From: Favolaschia claudopus
Taxonomy: Eukaryota > Basidiomycota > Agaricomycetes > Agaricales > Mycenaceae
Reading direction: 5' to 3'
NCBI GenBank assembly: GCA_037176885.1
Contig: JAWWNJ010000001.1
Span: 3,162,001-3,226,000, forward strand
DNA length: 64,000 bases
Shown piece after piece: positions 60,801 through 64,000 of this stretch. The notes below the pieces were generated by a model. The model searched no databases. It had not been told where the DNA came from and saw only the letters and a program-made list of their open reading frames with translations. The stretch's first letter is position 1. Every line of letters starts with the position of its first letter. The translations under genes and the position numbers were made by a program.

Positions 60801-63419
60801 AGAGACGGAGTCGCGGCACGAGAGACTACCCGCGAGGGTGCCAACGACGAAGTAGAGTCTGGGTCTCGGTACACAGGCGTGATATCTGCAAACATGATGT
60901 ACTGGGAAATTTCCACCAAGAACTCTGTCGTGTGCAGCTGCATCCATTATCAATCACCGTATTCAACTCAAGTGGCTCGAGGACCGAAAGGCATACCGTT
61001 TTGGATGGGTCATTCTTCGGTCTCGGGTTAGTTATTCCAGCAAATGTCGTGAAGCAAGCGACATACCAAATCAATTCCAGGAAGTAAAAGCTCGAGAATG
61101 GGGACAAGGTGCTTGGCGCCAGGATAATACACCTTTCGAGAAACGATGGCGGGTGCAACTGCTCCGAGAGCCTTGATGACAGAAATGGTACGATGTGTCT
61201 GGTGACAACGTTCAGCCTTCGAGAGCCGCGAGTAAAAATGCTTTGGCTAACCTCGACCAGGGTTTCTAGGGCAGGTACAGCTCTTTCCAGAATCGGGTGC
61301 AGGATGAGATCGGGTTCCATCACACTCAAAGATTTGAGGCAGCTCTGCACATTGCCCACTATGGATGATCTTAGTTAAGTCGTATAGCTCTAGAACAATC
61401 TAACTGACCGGTATCCGAGTCTTCTGAAAACATGGCTAGGAATGCAACGGTTCGGAGAGTTTTCACCACTTCACGCCGCATTTGTCTCGTCAGTCGGCGG
61501 CTCTGTAACCCATTGATAATGATAATGAGCTTCAGTACGCTGAAACACAGAACACAAACCTTCGGCGTCTTACAATCAGGCTGTTGTTCCTCAAGCCAAC
61601 CTGATTACAGTATGAGAATTGCTCAGATTTTGGGGGGAAAATGTACGTTGATTGAAATGATACGCTATATATTTTATGAAAGCAGTGAGCTGAGGGTTGG
61701 GTGAGTTGTTTTGTAAATGTCCTCTCTGGGTATCAATACATACGTCGGTAGTGAAAGACCCTGAGTTGGAGGGATGGAAGAAGCTTTCGGTGGACGCTAT
61801 AATCTGATACAACGAGTCTAAAGCCTTCGATCCAGCGAGGTAAGTTTTGTGTTTAGAGTGGAACGTCCCAGCCTTCATGGCGAGAGGTGCTGAGAGATAA
61901 TCCCGAAGACCGTTGTGGGAGGGGATTCGGGGTGTTGACACTCCCGAAGGAGCGGGAGTGAACATGGGAGTGGGGGCATTTGAGGCGGGGGAAGGAATTC
62001 CGTCCGGGGCAATCGAATAGACGATAATACGAGCTAAGGATTCTGTATACAGTTAGTTAGGCGAGCAGACTGCTTCGTAAATTTGAAAAACTAACGAATG
62101 CGCCACTCGGGCTTCGGCAAGCGCCCGATTTCAGCTGTAACATAACGATCGGCGGAGGGTCCTGTGGTAAGGGATCCTCCGTCGGCAAGCGGGATTTCCA
62201 TCGAGTTAATGCATTTGCACATCAACAATCCCCACTCATGCTCAGTAAACACGCCGACATCTTTGTAGATGCCTGGCCAATGTGAGTTGGCGTGAAGGTC
62301 TTCTTCTGACCATTTAGGTCGGCCTTCGCCTTCGGACTGTGCATCGTCCGGCAGTTCAGCGATCTTACGAGGATCACTGACATTGGCGTCGACGTGAAGC
62401 TCGACAAGGTTTGCGAGAAAATCAAGCATCCTCTCATCAAACATGTACGAATTTATCGACTCCCACCAAGAGAATAGCATCGGCAAATAAGATTGCGGAT
62501 GGGTAAGAGGAAGGAAGCTGAGCATATAAAATTGCACAGCGAGAACATACTATATAACATTATCAAAACATTGGACAGAGGAGAACTGAATAAACGCGCT
62601 TACATCGAGGTCTGTGTTGTTCATGAGGGGAACAAAAACTGAGAGCATCTCGTTCGTCGCAGCAGGGTGGAAGAACCTCCGTGAATTTGCGGCGATATAG
62701 CCCATGACCCATGGCAATTGACTTGTGAGGTATATGAGGTCGTGTGCACAAAAAATTGAGAAGAAAACCCACGTGTATTCAAACTGCCTTCGCGTCAAAA
62801 ATAAATCCTGCGAAAGGATGTCGTAGATTGGCCTCCAGGGCAGTCGCATATCCTTAATATCTATCTTCTTGACGGACTCGGTCAAGGACTTGAACCCGTC
62901 AGCGCATGTGGCCATAACTTGCGTTGGCATGCCGGGCGTCGTGCTGGGACAAGTCAGCTTGTGAAATTCGAGAGAACTAGACGTATGTCTGCGCACCTCA
63001 TATACCAGTATAATTTCGCTAGCTTTATACGGATTTCCTACGAACCAAACAGTCAGACTTGATTGGCCACGCCACGGCACCTCCTTGGACCCACTTTCGG
63101 TATGGGATACTTTAAAATGGCCCAGTAGGAGAGCATGGAGTCCCATTGCAACCAGCCAACCTGCCAGCACATGATTACTCAGAGGAGCCCGGGACGGTTT
63201 TGCTAGACGAACCTCATAGTCCCGAGCGGCAGCACATTGTGTGAGTCTCAAAACGATGAAGTCGAGCATTTCAAGTAACTTCTCCTCGCTTTCGATACTG
63301 TACGGGATAGACCGCACATATTCTCTGTATTTGCGAAGATAACGGTCAGAATTGTCTGGAGGATAGGGAGGGCCGGGGTCGTGGATGGAGAGCAAAGAAA
63401 TATTGGGGAGGGCGTCCAT
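54861..63419 (-). CDS. BLM10: proteasome activator BLM10/PA200
   Basis: HEAT-repeat activator that caps the 20S proteasome. The start at 63419 gives MDALPNISLLSIHDPGPPYP and RKYREYVRSIPYSIESEEKL. Recognisable segments include SWWESINSYMFDERMLDFLA, HEWGLLMCKCINSMEIPL and, at the 3' end, FVQLIKKSHIPPRDDPGYAR, HAAILGVCALVDSVPYTVER, RKCARNFSRTHRDTWHEDS and FNEDQLAALSTLLTGSSY. A last intron (54869-54918) joins to an 8-nt coding exon giving YA and stop: the family's YYA tail that opens the proteasome gate. About 8.5 kb with very many 45-60-nt introns, far more than neighbours; I traced no broken exon. Middle exon edges are not all fixed. Confidence 0.93.
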
Positions 63420-63616
63420 AACGAGGTGGCAGCGTGTGGAAAGGAGGGATTTTTAGCGCGCAGGTCTGAGACTTGGGTGACGGTAGGAGGAGGGCCACGC
63501 AATGCAGTAAAATGGAGTGTGCGCGTACATAATATACAAGTGATGTGAGTGGGGTAAAGGTACACTGTGTCACAAAAATGCACACAAAAAGTTAAGACGG
63601 TCTAACTTAGACCCTG

Positions 63617-64000
63617 TTATACCCCCGAGTACGCCACCTCCCGCAGCTCCTGTAACGCCATTGTGCGAATCCAAGTCCATATCCCATTCCGCTGAGCTCG
63701 CACATCCCCCAATCCTTCTCGAATTTCCTCCAGCCGCTCCGTGTACTCTCGCCCATCGTCTTGGAGCTCACGCAGCGTCGATAGCGACTTCTCCAGCCCC
63801 TCGATCTGCGTCTCGGGCGACGCGAAATGTGAATGCTCGTACACCGGAGGCCCACTCCCGTTCGAATATGACCATAGAAATAGTCTGTGTGCCGCAATAG
63901 TGAGGTCCGGCGCTCTTGCAATTCGCTTGGCAACTTCGTCCATGTCATCCGCGTCTTCAGTGTCGTCCTCCTGTTTTGTGACCACCGCCGGAACACTAGA
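63617..64000 (-). CDS. 3' end of an unidentified gene, cut by the window edge
   Basis: Open on the minus strand from the window edge to a stop at 63617. Reads VTKQEDDTEDADDMDEVAKR, IARAPDLTIAAHRLFLWSYS, then a helical, coiled-coil-like end: IEGLEKSLSTLRELQDDGRE, YTERLEEIREGLGDVRAQRN, GIWTWIRTMALQELREV and SGV. The regular heptads and repeated Arg-Glu suggest a complex subunit; it faintly resembles Rxt2-type chromatin proteins, but I cannot confirm it. The 5' part lies outside the window. It is on the same strand as BLM10, about 200 bp upstream of its start. Confidence 0.6.
   Translation of the reverse strand, partial: SSVPAVVTKQEDDTEDADDMDEVAKRIARAPDLTIAAHRLFLWSYSNGSGPPVYEHSHFASPETQIEGLEKSLSTLRELQDDGREYTERLEEIREGLGDVRAQRNGIWTWIRTMALQELREVAYSGV

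Overview
This is nuclear DNA from a filamentous basidiomycete, most likely an Agaricomycete. Genes are split by many short introns of about 45-60 nt with GT(A/G)NGT donors and (C/T)AG acceptors. Spacing is tight, and the gene set is eukaryotic: polyubiquitin, spliceosomal SmD2, RNA polymerase subunit RPB8, proteasome activator BLM10, an F-box/leucine-rich protein and an RNA-silencing RNA-dependent RNA polymerase. All gene models were spliced by eye by joining reading frames across GT-AG boundaries. Outer ends are usually firm; some inner exon edges are not.

Layout. 0-15 kb: a small conserved protein (+), a low-complexity coiled-coil protein (-), EMC7 (-) and UTP23 (+) head to head, an F-box protein (+), six-repeat polyubiquitin (-), WDR5-like WD40 protein (-) and eIF3k (+) head to head, and an AVT-type vacuolar amino acid transporter (-). 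15-30 kb: an ACF1/ITC1-like ISWI partner (-), an unknown Ser/Pro-rich protein (-), a Gfo/Idh/MocA oxidoreductase (+) and a cyclin (-), then a gene-poor stretch holding a 242-bp terminal-inverted-repeat element. 30-43 kb: a 4E-T-like eIF4E-binding protein (-) with a LYR protein (+), an intact RdRP (+), and SmD2 (-) with pescadillo/NOP7 (+). 42-64 kb: a Sec7-PH ARF exchange factor (+), a conserved unknown (+), RPB8 (-) with a mitochondrial alpha/beta-hydrolase-like protein (+), MMM1 (-) with a TTL-family protein (+), CDK11 (+), a very intron-rich BLM10 (-), and the 3' end of another gene at the right edge (-).

Themes. Many genes are housekeeping and fall in a few processes: ribosome biogenesis and translation (UTP23, NOP7, eIF3k, 4E-T-like), ubiquitin/proteasome (polyubiquitin, BLM10, F-box), chromatin and transcription (WDR5, ITC1-like, RPB8, CDK11), and ER/mitochondrial membrane biology (EMC7, MMM1). 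Six gene pairs are head to head with about 60-170 bp between start codons, so they probably share promoters.

Most unusual features: an intron in the oxidoreductase gene that must start with GA instead of GT for the conserved frame to be kept; a 5-nt first coding exon in SmD2 followed by an apparent GC-AG intron; a MITE-like element with a 3-bp target duplication, whose removal rejoins one minus-strand reading frame exactly; a final 8-nt BLM10 coding exon that completes the proteasome-gating YYA tail; and an exact 95-bp tandem duplication covering the end of a coding region. I did not see an obviously new multi-gene system.
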